The notes: generated by a model not told the origin, from the sequence alone. A stretch of 64,000 nucleotides of DNA from Charina bottae (GCA_023362775.1 JALMGJ010000005.1:84950921-85014920), one strand, 5' to 3'; counted from the first letter of the stretch, positions 21,541 through 36,689 are shown. Translations and numbers: made by a program.

Positions 21541-22380
21541 ATATACGGTCCAGGTTCAAGTCCTGCCTGTGCACCCAAATGGACCGAGAGCCAGTTTCTT
21601 AGTGGGAAGGGCAGTCAACATCTGGGTATGGTTATTGTAAGGGATTCGTTCTCAGCTTCTTTGCATCTGACCAGGACCTCTCTAGCCCTCACATACACAT
21701 TGCTTACACAGTATCCATAAACATTTTGCTAACTGTATCTTTTGTTGTTTCCGATTGCATTACCCAGGTTATTTATTTAGACTTTAAAAATAAACGGTGG
21801 TTGTAAAGCTTTTTGGATCTCCTATAACAGTAGGCTTATTCTTTCATCTTACTATTGTAATTTATGCAGTACGAGTGTTGTCTGAAATGCAGGCTTTTTA
21901 ATTTTTGTAATTTGCACATCAAAAAGGTGTTAATGACATCACTCCCTTAAAAACCATATCTGATTATGAAGAATGTGTATCTATTCTGTGACTGCTGCAC
22001 TCTAAACTGATTTCCCCACACATTATGAGTTAGGTGGAGAATGGTATGTTCAAATACACCATTTTTAAATCCCTTGAAAAAAATTTTTTAGAAATTGAGC
22101 AGAATTTCAAAGAGAGTGGAAGCAAAACTAGAAAATGTTTCCATTAAATCTATAATGCCAAAGAGGACCTACCATCCAGATTCTTCTTTTTTTAAGGAAA
22201 ATGGATATCATTTAGTGGTATTTTTTTTAGAGTGCAAAGCCATTCTACCTACTTCTTTTTTTTTTAAACCTCCATCAGATCATTTCTATGTCCTGTTTGC
22301 ATAGTCAACTCCAAAAGCTCCTCTCCTATACTAAGGAACCTGTGGTTCTCCCCATATTGCTCGCCCCTAACCATTGGCCG
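21541..22380. other. Intronic sequence, no gene seen
   Basis: A B-box-like GGTTCAAGTCC at about 21551 suggests a decayed tRNA-type SINE, but no complete element is visible. The rest is unclassified. Confidence 0.4.
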
Positions 22381-22714
22381 TAAAGGTAAAGGTCCCCCCC
22401 GCACATTTGTGCAGTCGTGTCCGACTCTAGGGGCCAGTGCTCATCTCCGTTTGTTAGCCGAAGAGCCAGCGTTGTCTGAAGACGCTTCCACAGTCATGTG
22501 GCCGGCATGACGTGCGCGGAACGCTGTTACCTTCCCACCGAAGTGGTACCTATTCATCTACTTGCATTTGCATGCTTCCGAATTGCTAGGTTGGCAAGAG
22601 CTGGGGCGAGTGCGGGAGCTCACTCCGCACGCAGGGCTAGGGATTCGAACCTCTGAACTTGAGATCTTCCGACCGACAAGCCTGGCGTCTTACCCGCTGA
22701 GCCACCACGCCCCC
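22381..22714 (-). mobile_element. Sauria SINE
   Basis: Read on the - strand, it starts GGGGCGTGGTGGCTCAGCGGG (A box) with GGTTCGAATCCCTAG (perfect B box) in the tRNA-like head. A middle part follows (TTGCCAACCTAGCAATTCGGAAGC...), then a tail with AGAGTCGGACACGACTGCAC and CCTTTACCTTTA. This matches the Sauria SINE family as I know it. CCATTGGCC occurs on both flanks as a likely target duplication. Confidence 0.9.
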
Positions 22715-23044
22715 ATTGGCCAATAACCATTGGCCATACTGGCTGAGATTTACAGATTTCAGAAACATCTGGAAGACTGGAGTTTTCCCATCCCTGTTCT
22801 TATCAATGCACAACTTGGGGTAGATTGCAAATTAATTTGGGCGTCTTGCTTATGGATCATAGTAATGGTTGTCTCCTGGAAAGGCCATAAAGCCAACACC
22901 TCGCTCGGTGCGCAAGTCCACAAGAAAGCATCCCTGGCTTCGGGCTGCTTGGATCCGTTGAATACATCCATGGAAATGATTGCTTTTGACTATGTTGCCA
23001 TTCAGAATCTGACCAAATTATGTTGTAAAACATATTCTTTTTAA

Positions 23045-25708
<2,664 letters not shown>

Positions 25709-25766
25709 ATGCTGGATGGTTGGTTGGTTGGTTGGTTGGTTGGTTGGTTGGTTGGTTGGTTGGTTG
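25709..25766 (+). repeat. (GGTT)n microsatellite
   Basis: About fourteen uninterrupted GGTT units. Confidence 0.95.
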
Positions 25767-27354
25767 ATAAGTGATTCACTAGTTGGCAGGGGCCACTGTG
25801 GAAAAGGGCCTCTTCCTTGCTCATTTGGGTGTCCTTGTTGGTGGATAAAAGGCCTCCATTAAGTGCAAGTAGGTTGATATCAGTGAAGATGGTCTGGCCC
25901 TGAGCCACTTACAGCTCCCACCAACTTTTCCCTTGCTCCCTTCAGCTGACTTTGTTGGCCTGGTATGTTCTGTGTGCCCTGCATGGAGGTTCAGAACAGT
26001 GGAGCAGTAGATGGGGAAAGAAGGTTGCTGAGGCTTTTAGTCTTGTGTCACTGAAACACATTGCAATGTTGTTGTCAATGGTGATGTGGCTGCCCACTGC
26101 AGGTTCTACCCACCTGAAGTGGCCCCTGCACCATTTTACTCCCAACTAAGGAAGAGAGAAAAGGCTCCCAAGATGAGCTGTTTTTCTGACCCCTTAAAAA
26201 CCTTAGATCCCTTAGATCAACTCAGAAGATTTCCTCAAATTCTTCCATGTTTGTGCTGGAAGACATTCGGATGATTTGCGCATTAGGAAGCTAACAATGC
26301 TTTTGTCACAAAACATTCTTGTAGAGGTTGTGGTGGGACACTGCCCAGGTGAGATGGACCTGTCAGAGGACTCTGTTTGGTGCTGATGGTGCATGGCACT
26401 GGCAAAGGCAAGGTCTACCCAATTAGTTGGGTAATGAAACGTCTGCAAGCAAACAACCAAGCTCAGAAAGCACCAAGGACTCCACAGTTCAACCCTGAGC
26501 CACATACAGTCTCTTCTGTCTATCCTATTGCCTGTTTTGTCCAGGGAAACCATCCTATCCAAATGTGGAGGCTTCCCATACTAGCAATTTAAATGTCGTC
26601 TAGAGCGCTCTTTGGTGATACATCGCTAAAGTGGACAGGCTTTATATCCCCATAGCATGCTGTGAGTTGGAATATAAGATAGGTATTTTATAATCCGCAT
26701 CACATAAAACTGGGAAGATGTTGCTCTGCCTCATATGCTATAATTATTTTAGAAGTCAGGACCAAAATGTCCTCATTTTCCTTTGTCTTTCAATCCAATT
26801 TTGGACTAGGAAGAGATGCGTCTAAGCAGCCATTCAACAGGTGCAGTTTCTCCAATCGCATGAAAGAAACAGCCCTGAGACTTCTCCAAAATCCACTGTT
26901 TGCTTAAATTACCATTCTGCTGCCTGGAAACCAAGTTAAACAAAACTAAATAAGGTTTCTCAAGCATATCCCAATCAATCCTCCACTTCTCCTTCCCTCT
27001 CATGCACTAATCTGTAGAATAATAGTGGAAAGAGTTTTTTCTCTCACCATCCAGTAGGTGATTTATTAGTAATTTTAGTGGCAGGTTTATGGGTGATGTA
27101 ATTTTAGGAAAGCAAAGTTTAGCTGGAGATGCATTAAGAGGGAAATAGCTGACTATAGCTGCTTGCATCAAATTCGGTCCCCTGGTGCTGCATATCCACT
27201 CTTCCAAGTATACCAATTTCCAAGGAGCTAGTTAATTTTAGGAGCAAAAGAATGTTCAGAAAATGAATGGCAGAACTTTCAAAAACTGGCACTCCCTACT
27301 TCCTCAAACCTATACATATGCAGAATTTTTGCCTTCACCACAGCTCCATCCTGA
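25767..27354. other. Intronic sequence, no gene recognised
   Basis: Overlapping short ORFs on both strands between 25940 and 26590 show no domain I can name. The region has a more even base composition than its flanks, so an old unidentified repeat is possible. Confidence 0.45.
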
Positions 27355-27595
27355 GAGAGCCAGTTTGGTCTATGGTTAAGGCAATGGGCTAGAAACCAGG
27401 AGACAGAGAGTTCTAGTCCCACCTTAGGCATGAAAGCCGGCTGGGTGACCTTGGGCCAGTCATTCTTAGCCCAACCCACCTCACAGGGTTGCTGTGTGGG
27501 GAAAATAGGAGGAGGAAGGAGCATTAGGTATGTTCGCCGCCTTGAGTTATTTATAAAAATAATAAAGGGATAAAAACTAAATAAATAAATCCTGG
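27355..27595 (+). mobile_element. MIR-like CORE-SINE, single-core form
   Basis: It begins GAGAGCCAGTTTGGTCTATGG and has the GAGTTCTAGTCCCACC B-box region, one GCTGGGTGACCTTGGGCCAGTC core, CACCTCACAGGGTTGCTGTG, and the TTATTTATAAAAATAATAAAGGG tail. It serves as the unexpanded reference for the copies at 84 and 6078. Confidence 0.85.
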
Positions 27596-27892
27596 TTTTT
27601 TATTTATAACAACCATTCCAGCATATTCCCACCCAGAGTGCTCAAGATGACTAGCAGCTACCATTGGAGATCTAGGGTCAGCTCTGCTTTCAGGCAAGAA
27701 AACCAGTTCTTTCACAGGAAGTATAGTCCTCTTCCAATAGATTGACCACCATGTCTTGATGTTCTGCTGATCAACAGCTTCTCTGCCTATTTGAACTTAA
27801 TTTCAGTTGTTTCACCTTTGAATCCAGCCCATTATCAAACGTGATGGTCAAGGCAGTTAATAACACTAAAGCTGAGTATCATAAATGTATTC

Positions 27893-27983
<91 letters not shown>
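27893..27983 (+). repeat. (TA)n(CA)n compound microsatellite
   Basis: About 45 bases of TA run directly into about 44 bases of CA. Confidence 0.95.
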
Positions 27984-27987
<4 letters not shown>

Positions 27988-28164
27988 CACCATTTTCATG
28001 TAAATATTAAGCAGTGCTGGATCAGATGGAGCCCTGTACAACACAATACGACAGTGGCCCAGATGCTGAATAGTCGTCCCCCAGCCCCATCTTCTGAAAC
28101 ATGATTGAACAGAAATGTTGGGAACTACTACAGAGGAGTGCTCCCAAAGACAAACCTGTCTTGA

Positions 28165-28510
28165 TATATCTTAGAATCAGAGCTGAAAGGGACCTAAGAG
28201 ATCAACTAGTTCATCCCTCTATTCCATGCATATGCATCTTTGTCAGATGGCCATTCAGCCTGTGTTTGAAGATCTCCAGTGAAGGAGAACTGGCCACTTC
28301 ATATGGCGGCTTGTTCCACTTACACAGTCAGGAAGTTCATCCTGATCCTGTCATCTAGCCTGAACCTACATACTTGTAGTTTTAACCTGTTGGTTCTGAT
28401 CCTTCCCTCTGGGGCAATAGAGAATCATTCCTCTCTACATTCTGTGTGACAATCCTTCAGACTGCTATCACATCTCCTCTCAGTCATCTCTTCTGTAATA
28501 TTATACAATC
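28165..28510 (-). mobile_element. CR1-like LINE 3' region
   Basis: On the + strand the text AGAATCAGAGCTGAAAGGGAC, CTAAGAGATCAACTAGTTCATCC and GTTCCACTTACACAGTCAGGAAGTTC is the reverse complement of the well-known CR1 3' region (TGGAAGGGACCTYAAAGATCATCTAGT class). The copy is diverged and only this part is recognisable. Confidence 0.7.
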
Positions 28511-28599
28511 CAAGATACTTAGCATTGGAATAGTCTCCAAATTAAGTTCATGACATACGTTAAGCAAGCATTCTGGAATAGCCCATTTTGTGTCCTAAA

Positions 28600-29030
28600 G
28601 CTGACCAACTTGGAAACTCTTGGACATGCTGTGGACAGTTGAGTTGCAGCTGGCCTCTCCCCATCCAGGCCTTTACAGCCTCCAGGCACAAACAGCATCA
28701 TCTGCCTGGCATGGGGTAGAGATGTATAATTGGGTATCATCAGCATAGCAATGATACTGAAAGCAATGCCGCTGAATGAACTCACCCAGCAGCTTCATAC
28801 AGATGTTAAAAAGGAGAGGAGAGGAGAGAGACCCACGCCTGGAGGCTCCCCACGTAACAAGGGCCTTTCCCCCCCTACCAACACTGGTATCTGCCCTGGA
28901 GGAAGGAGGAGAGCCACTGGAAAACAGTGCCCTCCACTCCCAACCCCCAGAGCCAGCCAAGTACAATGCCATGGTTGATGGTGTCAAAATCTGATGAGAG
29001 ATCTAGAAAGACCAGGATGGGCACACCACT
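28600..29030 (-). pseudogene. L2-clade RT fragment
   Basis: The - strand frame at 28673-28987 contains SSPLLFNICMKLLGEFIQ and YHCYADDTQLYIS, the RT catalytic block, in the same arrangement as the L2 copies at 17727 and 48190. The upstream part (- strand, 28990-29030) continues with decayed FDTINHGM-like text. It is broken by shifts and is an old fragment. Confidence 0.75.
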
Positions 29031-30382
29031 CCCATCCCAAGGATCAAGGCACAGCAGTACTTACTTGTAAATAACAGTGCCAAGCAAATTGATCTAAGCC
29101 ATACATTAGTGTCTAGTCCCAGCCAACCTAGCATGGAGAATAACTAATTGAGGACCAGATGACCACAGATGCCAGTCATGTAGCTGGTTCAGAGGGCAAT
29201 ATAGCGAGTTTTGAAAGCACTACCAGACACAGTCATCGGGCACCACTAGTTGGTGCAAACAGATAACTATACAGCAAACGGTTTTGAGATTGTCAGGATG
29301 GATCTGGATCAAAAGACATTCCAAAAGAAATCACATATTTAAGGACAGAGCAAAGAAGCACCCCCTGTCCATAAACAGAACAGTAAAAGGGGGCATCTGA
29401 TTTCCATGGCAGGGTTGGCTAAGTTACCAGTGTCTGTTGCTGGGAGAATGGGTCCTGTATCCAGAGATTTTTCTTAAGATCTCAACTAGATGGGGACTGA
29501 ATTTGTTTCAACAATGCAATAAACTAGATGATCCTCAATTGACAATAAGATCTCCCCGTGTACTGGATAACCCCAGCTTTGCTTCAAGGAATCTTATCTT
29601 CACAATAATAACCAGTATGCAAGTAGAGGGATATATATGTTGCATTATTTTGTATGGTCCAGATTTTGGCAGGGAGAGGAAAACGAGGGCTATGCCAAGT
29701 AAGATACCCTCAAGCTTTTCTCTTCAAGCCTAGGAAGTGGCTTGAAACAAAAACATGACAGTAAGATGATCATCATAATTAAAATACCTGTCACAGATTA
29801 TTTCCCTCACCTCCTATCCTAATTTCCCTGTCCCCTAGGATAAATCTGGTTCTCTCCTTCACCATCTGACAGCTGTAAAATATGTGCCTCAGATGATTGC
29901 TAGAGTAACTTCATTGTTTAAAAAAGATAGCTGATTTTGTGCAACTGTATTGCTTTATGAATGGTGTCTTGTGAAATCTTCATAAATGAAGCAGAATGAA
30001 AAATAAAGACTGTTGAAGTGAAGAATGTTTTAGCTATTGCCTCTTTCCTTTCAATTGAAGATAAGTGTAGCAGAGATTAGCTCAACGTGGGTGTCTGATT
30101 TAACCCTAACTATCCTGTTCTTGCAACTGTAAATTCCATTTTCAGTTCCTCAGCCTTTTGACTGACAGCTACTCCAAGGAGGAGGAGGAGATTTCTAATG
30201 TGAATTCAGTGGATTTCCCTCTATCGTATTAGAAAAAAAAAATTTCTATAAAGAGATGTTTTGACTGTCTTATATTTTTTGATCTAGCTATAACGGTGAC
30301 TATCAGCTTTTTAATATTGCAGACATGTTTTAAAATACTGAATGGGGGCCATAAGCACAAAACATTGCATTGTATCCCCACA
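29031..30382. other. Intronic sequence, no gene seen
   Basis: No exon or clear repeat. The first about 150 bases could be further L2 decay. Confidence 0.45.
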
Positions 30383-30533
30383 CTCTAACTCAGTGTTTCT
30401 CAATCTCAGCAACTTTAAGACGTGTGGACTTCAACACCCAGAATTCCTCAGCCAGCATGACTGGCTGGAGAATTCTGGGAGTTGAAGTCTACACGTCTTA
30501 AAGTTGCTGAGGTTGAGAAACACTGCTCTATCT
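30383..30533. mobile_element. hAT-type palindromic MITE (CAGTGTTTCTCAA family)
   Basis: The element at 30391-30525 has ends CAGTGTTTCTCAATCTCAGC and GCTGAGGTTGAGAAACACTG and is an inverted repeat almost to its centre (GACTTCAACACCCAGAATTC / GAATTCTGGGAGTTGAAGTC). CTCTAACT on the left and CTCTATCT on the right match at 7 of 8 positions, as a hAT target duplication would. Confidence 0.85.
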
Positions 30534-30732
30534 GGAGAATGTTTAGCAGCAGATTACACTGTAGAGCTTTTTACTCTTTCAATTCAAAAACTTTTTCACA
30601 TTCTCTCATACAAAACATCACTTTGATGAGGCAAATGGAAATGGGAGATGACCCTGTTCCATTTCTTCTTCCTGATTCTCCAAACCTCACTACCCTGTCA
30701 TGATGCTTACTCTGTCTCCTTTCTCATACACA

Positions 30733-30800
30733 CAGAGTCCCCCTGTGGGGAGATGGTGCGGTAAATATAAATTGAACCATAAATAAATAAAAATAAATAA
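30733..30800 (+). mobile_element. L2-clade LINE 3' end
   Basis: AGAGTCCCCCTGTGGGGAGATGGTGCGGTAAATATAAATTG plus AAATA repeats matches the tail at 19085-19145, including the GATGGTGCGGT variant. Confidence 0.7.
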
Positions 30801-31104
30801 ATATTCTCATCCCATTTGTTCTCCACTTTTAAGTGTCCTCAGTTAACTCACACAGACACAGCCTAGCATCTGTTTCTTTAGGTTCTTTTTTCCCTGCTCC
30901 CCTGAAATAGAAGTGAAGTTTCCACATACCTAGCCCATAATATGAATTTTCACTGCTTGCATCCCTCTTCTTGTGATTCAAGGCAACCCTGAAATTCTTC
31001 ATCCTTTTGTCATTTTCAAGAAGATGTAGGTTGAGCCGCTTATGTCAGACCAAGCAAGTGAGGCTGGAAACCATTCTTAGCAATTAAAACCTTATCATTT
31101 TGTA

Positions 31105-31180
31105 CTTTACTTATTTATTATTTATTTATTTTATTTATTGGATTTATCACTGCCCAACTCCCCCAAGGGGGACTCTTAAT
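31105..31180 (-). mobile_element. L2-clade LINE 3' end
   Basis: TTTATTTATTTTATTTATTGGATTTATCACTGCCCAACTCCCCCAAGGGGGACTC read in reverse is the L2 terminal hairpin and tail. Confidence 0.65.
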
Positions 31181-31539
31181 TCTGCTAATATATTTCTTTC
31201 CATTGGATAGCTGAATTTTAATCCAGTTTTATCTTAGTGGCCTACCATTGAAAGGAAGGGTGACTTTCAGACCCCAAACTTGGAATCCTCACATTTTGCT
31301 TCCCTTCTCTGCAGTTTGCTCTTTTGTCAGGAAGCCACCTTGCCCCTGTTACATGGAGAGAAGGGCCCCTTCATTAACGACTTTTAAAGTGTCTGTAATA
31401 AAGATAGCTTATCAAGAACGATGTCCTTGAATCTATGAGACTTCCATCTGAGAAAAGCCGGACTAGCTTCATCTGGTTTATTATAGTCTGGTTTCAGTGA
31501 GTATTGTCCTAATAAACTCACTATTTTCCATGTTTGTGG

Positions 31540-32150
31540 TCTAGGTGGGACCACCCTGGAAGATGATTCTAAAGCTTCAGCTAGTGCAGATAAAGCAGCC
31601 AGATAATAAACAAAGTAGGGTGCCTAAATGAGATCATGTAACATTGATCCCTTAAGCATTACACTCGATTCAAGAGACCTACCAGGTCCAATTCAAGGTC
31701 TTAACTCTAGTCAGAGAAGATGGTTTGAGACAATCTCCTCTGCTCTCACCTGGCTAGTACAGTAAGATCAGCTGGAGAAGCCTTTGCTCATGGACCCACC
31801 TGTGGGTACAGGCCACATTGAGGTGGGTAGGATTGTGGGCTCAATCCTAATGAGCTCTCATGGAACTACGGCTATCTCCTAGACTGCCCAGTTTAAGGTA
31901 ATAGCTAAGATGTATCTGTTCTCCCAGGAATTTTCAAGATAAACATTTCCACAGGACCAAAATGCCATCAACTGTCTGTTGCCTTTTCCAGTTGTGTTTC
32001 AAAATACATTATTCACAGCTAGAAGCCATTCTTGTATTGCGTTGGTTTTACATTGTTTTTATGGTTATATTTGGGCTCCTTCAGGAGGAAGAATGGTAGG
32101 CGTAGATAGACAAACTATAATGAATGTGCTGAATGGGTTGCAAAAAGTGT
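31540..32150 (+). pseudogene. Decayed L2-like LINE C-terminal coding and 3'UTR
   Basis: A + strand stretch (about 31680-31740) reads QVQFKVLTLV-like text, the counterpart of FRVQFKVLVLTFKALHG in the L2 ORF. It is followed at 32040-32110 by TTTTTATGGTTATATTTGGGC and a degenerate terminal hairpin. Many stops show it is old. Confidence 0.45.
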
Positions 32151-34179
32151 TGTGGTAGAATTGAATTTGATTATGAAATAAGTATTAGTTAGCATGCAGC
32201 GTGTTTGCTAAGCAGTGCACTCATGGGTTTATTTCACTCTCGGCGATTAAAAAAATAGAGATACTGAGTAAAAAATACTGAGTAAAAAACACTTCTTAGG
32301 CTGTTTGTTTCAGCTTCTAGGTCTCCCGCAGAGTATTTTATAACAGCCATATCAATGGGTCTCTTTCCCCAGCAATTTAGACTTAACTGAGTTGAGTCGA
32401 TTTCTACCACAGCTTCAAGTAGCTGTTACAGAACAAGCAAGGCATCCTAATAAAGCTGTGGATGTGTTTCCTCAAACTTCACATTGATTTTACTTGAAGA
32501 GGGAAGCAAGTGTTTAGCCTAGCATCAAGGTAGATGAGCGGAGCTGCAGTTTTTCATTGCCATCTGTCTTGGGTGGGGAGAATTCCGTCAAAGCTGCAGG
32601 AGGATAAACCAGAATGGCTGGAATTGAAGCCCTTAAAATCAGAGCGCTCTGTGACACAGCAAGTAGGAGAAAGTTGCATCTGGTAGCTTTGTAGAAAATG
32701 TTTCCTCAGAGTGCCTGTGCTTTGGAAAGACCCTGAGACGGAGGCTTCCCTGGGGAGCACCTCACAATGGTTGCACTTGGCCAGGGCTTATCAATCAAGG
32801 CATAGTTCCTGGATTCACGTAAAGATGGTTTACAAACCACAGTCACACTCCAAATCAAAACTAAAACCGCAGTTTGGCTTAGCATGGTTGGTGAAAGTGA
32901 TTCTTCCCCTTGTTTCATCAGCAATATGGCAGAGCCAGAATGAGGTCAGCTCAGCATTAGATTTGGAGCTTGAGATGAATCATGAAAGCTGAGCAACTCT
33001 TCATGCATATGGATTTTCCTAGTTGATCTTTGTCCCAAGGGGAAGTGGGGGCTTAAGAGCAGGGGGGCAGAGCAAGGAAAGGTAATAGAAATGGGATCAG
33101 GAGAGGGGCAACAGAAAGAGGGGGCGTTTGCAGGATCCAAAATAATACAGGATCTGACGACTGGCAACAGTACTAACTCCACATCACCACTCTTCTGACT
33201 TCCAAATCTTTAGACGGGTCGGTACTTCTGAATGGATCTAGCAGTCTGTTATCAGCAATGGCCAGAGAGATCCCTCTGGAAGGCAGACGTAGTTGAAAGC
33301 AATTGCACTCCTTGGCGTTCTTTGTCTTTGGTCCTCAGAGTAGGCCAGCCCTGAATATAGAGGTTTCCTTTCATTATTACAGCCGGTAGCTGTTAATGAG
33401 ACTTGTCCTCGGTGAACTTGTCTAATTCCGTTTCAAAGCCAACTAAGTTGATTGGCGTGAAGACATTCTACAAGTTCGTGATGTACACAAAAGTTAATCA
33501 CACGATGTGCTGCCCAAATCTGAGTGTTAGAAAACCATGAAAGCTTTTCTCCTTCACAGGTCAAAGTCTGTGGCAGAAACTAGAGTACTTGCTTGTAAGG
33601 AGGTGAAGGATGTGCAGAGCCCCAAGGATGGAAGAGAGAAAACAATGCCATATATTCTCTGTGTGGCACCATGTTGCTGCTTTGCTAGTTTTCCAGAGTT
33701 AGCTCTAGAAAAGGTTCACAAGCACATCTGTCTCTGAGTGGCGTCAGTGTTAAATTCAAATGCACCTAAGGTGGTTCTTATGTCAGTGGCTAAAGAAGAA
33801 GTCTTGGTCCATGTTACATTTGTTGGATGTAAAAATTCATGATGGAGATGGAGATAGATGCACACACACGCACGCAGGGGGAAAGTGTCAGGGGGAGCTT
33901 CCATACTCTGGAGGAAATGTAGAACCTGACCTGTTCCCACCTGTTGAAATAGGGCTGAATATGCAGCTGGTCCCAGATTCTGTTCAGAATCTACCCATTT
34001 ACTCAGTGGGCCTGATGCAGAATGTGTGTGGTATGTTTGTTCTCCCACCCTGGTAGTATAAAATTAGAGCCAAGTTTAGTCTCGAAAGGCACTCTGAATT
34101 AAGCAAGCTTCCATCACGTGCAGCCAGGTTTTCCTTTAAAAAAAGCAAATCTACTGCAAGTCTTGATTGCCATCTGCTA
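32151..34179. other. Intronic sequence, no gene recognised
   Basis: ORFs of 60-110 codons on both strands show no domain. A short CACACACGCACG run lies near 33862. Confidence 0.5.
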
Positions 34180-34470
34180 CAGAGTTCAATCCTAGCGTCT
34201 CCATCATGTTCCTTCCTTTTAGCCTCTTCCTTGGTTGTGACTGCGAGTCATCTGGTGTGAGCCCTGTGTGTTTGCTTTGCCCAGAGCAAACTGAAATTGA
34301 CTAGCCTTGTGAGCATCCCATCAGCCATGCTAGTTACTCCGAAAGATTTCAGAAAGCGCAGTATTATTAACAAGGAGCTGGGCAATGATTGAATCTAACA
34401 GCAGGACCTCCGTAAATAACACGTCTCTGGCTGCGCTGAGCAGCTGCTGCTGCTGCTGCTGCTGAACATA
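34180..34470. other. Unique segment with (CTG)n, possible conserved non-coding element
   Basis: The stretch has a balanced, non-repeat texture, GCTGCGCTGAGCAGCTGCTG and a short (CTG)7 run at 34444-34464. No coding function is evident. Conservation cannot be measured here. Confidence 0.25.
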
Positions 34471-35136
34471 AAAGGCCAGTGAGTGTGTTAAAAGGTAGTG
34501 GCGGTTCTTCCCTTTTTAAAATATTGCCCTGCTTAAAAATCTTATTTTACGACTTGAGCCGTTCAGATGTACTTCCTGCACACTAAACCAGAGCTACATG
34601 TCCTGGAGCAGAAGGGAAGTTTCTCAGCTTTAAACAAATGAATATAAGGAAGCAAAATCAAAGGTGCAGAAACAAGATGTACATTTTTGAAAAAGGTTCT
34701 TTATTAAAAACAGACAGGCACCCACAGATTTCTTTTCAGTGAAGCCTCATTTATTTGTGGCTGAGAAAAAAAATCATTTCGCTATTTTTGTGGGTTAAGA
34801 AAAAATTACTTTGCTATTCTTATTTTGACTTCTGAAGAAAAGCCTTTTGACCGAAATAACAAAAGGGTTTTTAGCCCCAAAGTTTAGCCAATAGTCAAGG
34901 CATATTTTAATTTTATTTAAACAGTAAAATATTATAATTTGAAACATCTGAAAATTTTTATTCAGTACGAAACACAGATACTCGCTTTAGCATATTTTTA
35001 GATGTATGTATGTGGCTTCCGCAGGAAAAAAAGAAGATAGAAATGCCACTTTCTTAATTCTGTATGTGAGATGCCTGTTGTATGTCCCATTCCGTAACCA
35101 GAGCCTGGAATCTGAGTGTGCGTGGAATGTCAGATG

Positions 35137-35208
35137 TTCTAGATCAATGCTGGGAGTTGAAGTCCACACATCCTAAAGTTGCCAAGTTTGAAAAACACTG
35201 TTCTAGGT
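35137..35208. mobile_element. Deleted derivative of the CAGTGTTTCTCAA MITE
   Basis: 35145-35200 is only 56 bp: GGGAGTTGAAGTCCACACATC...TTTGAAAAACACTG, one arm of the family at 30391 and 58624. TTCTAGAT and TTCTAGGT flank it (7 of 8 match), so it retains what looks like its own target duplication despite missing nearly one whole arm. Confidence 0.6.
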
Positions 35209-35696
35209 CCAAGGGCAACTGTGTAGTGCTTTATTGGATTGTAATAACAACTAACAATAATCAGATCTAGATCATCCCTTTGACTATTCATAATAATAGT
35301 AATTTATTAAATTTATATGCCGCCCAACCCCCAGCAACTGTTAAGTCCATTTTGTTGTAACCTGTAGGTCAGAATTATTGCTCCACTGCTGATGAGGGGA
35401 GATAAGCAGGGTGTGTCTAGGGCTGAAAAAAATCTCAGTCTACTGGGGTGGCCCCAGCTGACCAGAGGAGTTGGGAGGCAGTAGCAGGCAAGACCAGCTG
35501 TAGATATGCCAAGCCCTTCGAAGGCTGATTCTGACACCACCGTCCTTCCTTATCTTTAAACCTAGCATATTCAGAGGCTGCCAGATGGACTTGTTCATGG
35601 TGATCAGGGCTCATTTTATTATTTACTTTTAAAAAATATATTACCATGTTCACAGAAAGCAGTCCACATCCTTAGGTAAATGTGCATAATCTAAAG
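35209..35696. other. Intronic sequence with a short L2-like 3' end
   Basis: ATAATAGTAATTTATTAAATTTATATGCCGCCCAACCCCCAGC at 35291-35335 is a reversed L2-type tail. The rest shows no gene. Confidence 0.45.
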
Positions 35697-35971
35697 CAGG
35701 GCTTTCCAAAGTTTTCCCGCAGCGACACACCAACCGCCGTTGGTGTGTCGCCACGGGAAAACCCGGAAGTGCCGCCGTTGCGGCAGCGCGCAAAAACCCG
35801 GAAGCGCTGCTGCTGCTTTCGGGTTTTTGTGCACCGCCATTGGTGTGTCGCCGCGGGAAAACCCAGAAGCGCTGATGATGATCAGCGCTTCCGGGTTGTG
35901 TGGCGACACACCAGACTGTGTGGCGACACACTTTTGTGTCGCGACACAGTTTGGAAAGCTCTGGTCTAAAG
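35689..35971. mobile_element. GC-rich palindromic hAT MITE
   Basis: The element at 35697-35963 has ends CAGGGCTTTCCAAAG and TTTGGAAAGCTCTG. The flanks ATCTAAAG and GTCTAAAG match at 7 of 8. Its interior is CpG-rich with repeated GTGTGTCGCC.CGGGAAAACCCGGAAG and GAAGCGCTGATGATGATCAGCGCTTC modules that fold back on each other. Several ORFs cross it in all frames but are composition artefacts. Confidence 0.9.
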
Positions 35972-36689
35972 GCACCAGAAACAAAGTTGGTGTTTTTTCT
36001 GTTGCCATGATTTTTACAAATCATTACAAATATTCTGTAATACCCATCACTTCCCTTCCCACTCTTCAGATCTGCCTGGGTGAATTTGAAGCTTGTGTCA
36101 TCAAATTGGCTATGATGCCAAATTTGAGAGAGTTTGCAATCTATATCCAGCCGTGGAACACAGAGCGGGTTCAAGCTGCAAGAATTTGATGGTGTTACAA
36201 GCATCAGCAGGAGTATTTTGCAGCTCTGTTTCTGCCACTCCTAAGCTGTATGTGTGACTAGCCAGATCCAGTTGCTTCAAAGATATCTTGTATTGAACAG
36301 AACTACTTAACTGATGTCCTGTTCCACCAATGCCTGTTCAAGTCACAATCCACAATGGATATCCTGAGGCAACAGGATCAGTTAGGGCTCAGAAGGGAAA
36401 GAAGCACAGACTTCTTTTCCTTCACAGCCAACTCTTATTTCTTCCACATTCCACAGCAACCATACAAATGATAGCTGTCTTCAGCTATACGGTTGGACGT
36501 CATCAGAGCCTCCAGATGTCTCCAGGGTTAAAGGACAGGGTGTGGGAGATAAGCTGAGTCTGAATTACCAGTTGTGGACAGGGTTGCATTCTCTCTTAAG
36601 GATCAGTTTTGTTCACTGGGGATCCTCCTTGATCCAGCATTGCTATTGGACAGCCACAAAACATCCATGGCAAGGAGGGCTTTTCCTCA
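35972..36689. other. Intronic sequence, no gene seen
   Basis: No exon or repeat recognised. Confidence 0.5.

Noticed and set aside
21540..21600. tRNA gene suggested by GGTTCAAGTCCTGCC
   Set aside because: No acceptor stem pairing or matching A box could be drawn. Better explained as a decayed SINE head.
22381..22714. tRNA gene from perfect A and B boxes
   Set aside because: The tRNA-like part is the head of a Sauria SINE of about 330 bp with target duplication. The same holds for 38579 and 46084.
35650..36204. A 184-codon - strand ORF and overlapping + strand ORFs
   Set aside because: They run across the GC-rich MITE at 35697-35963 and share its repeated modules with ORFs at 37666-38074. 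They are not a gene.
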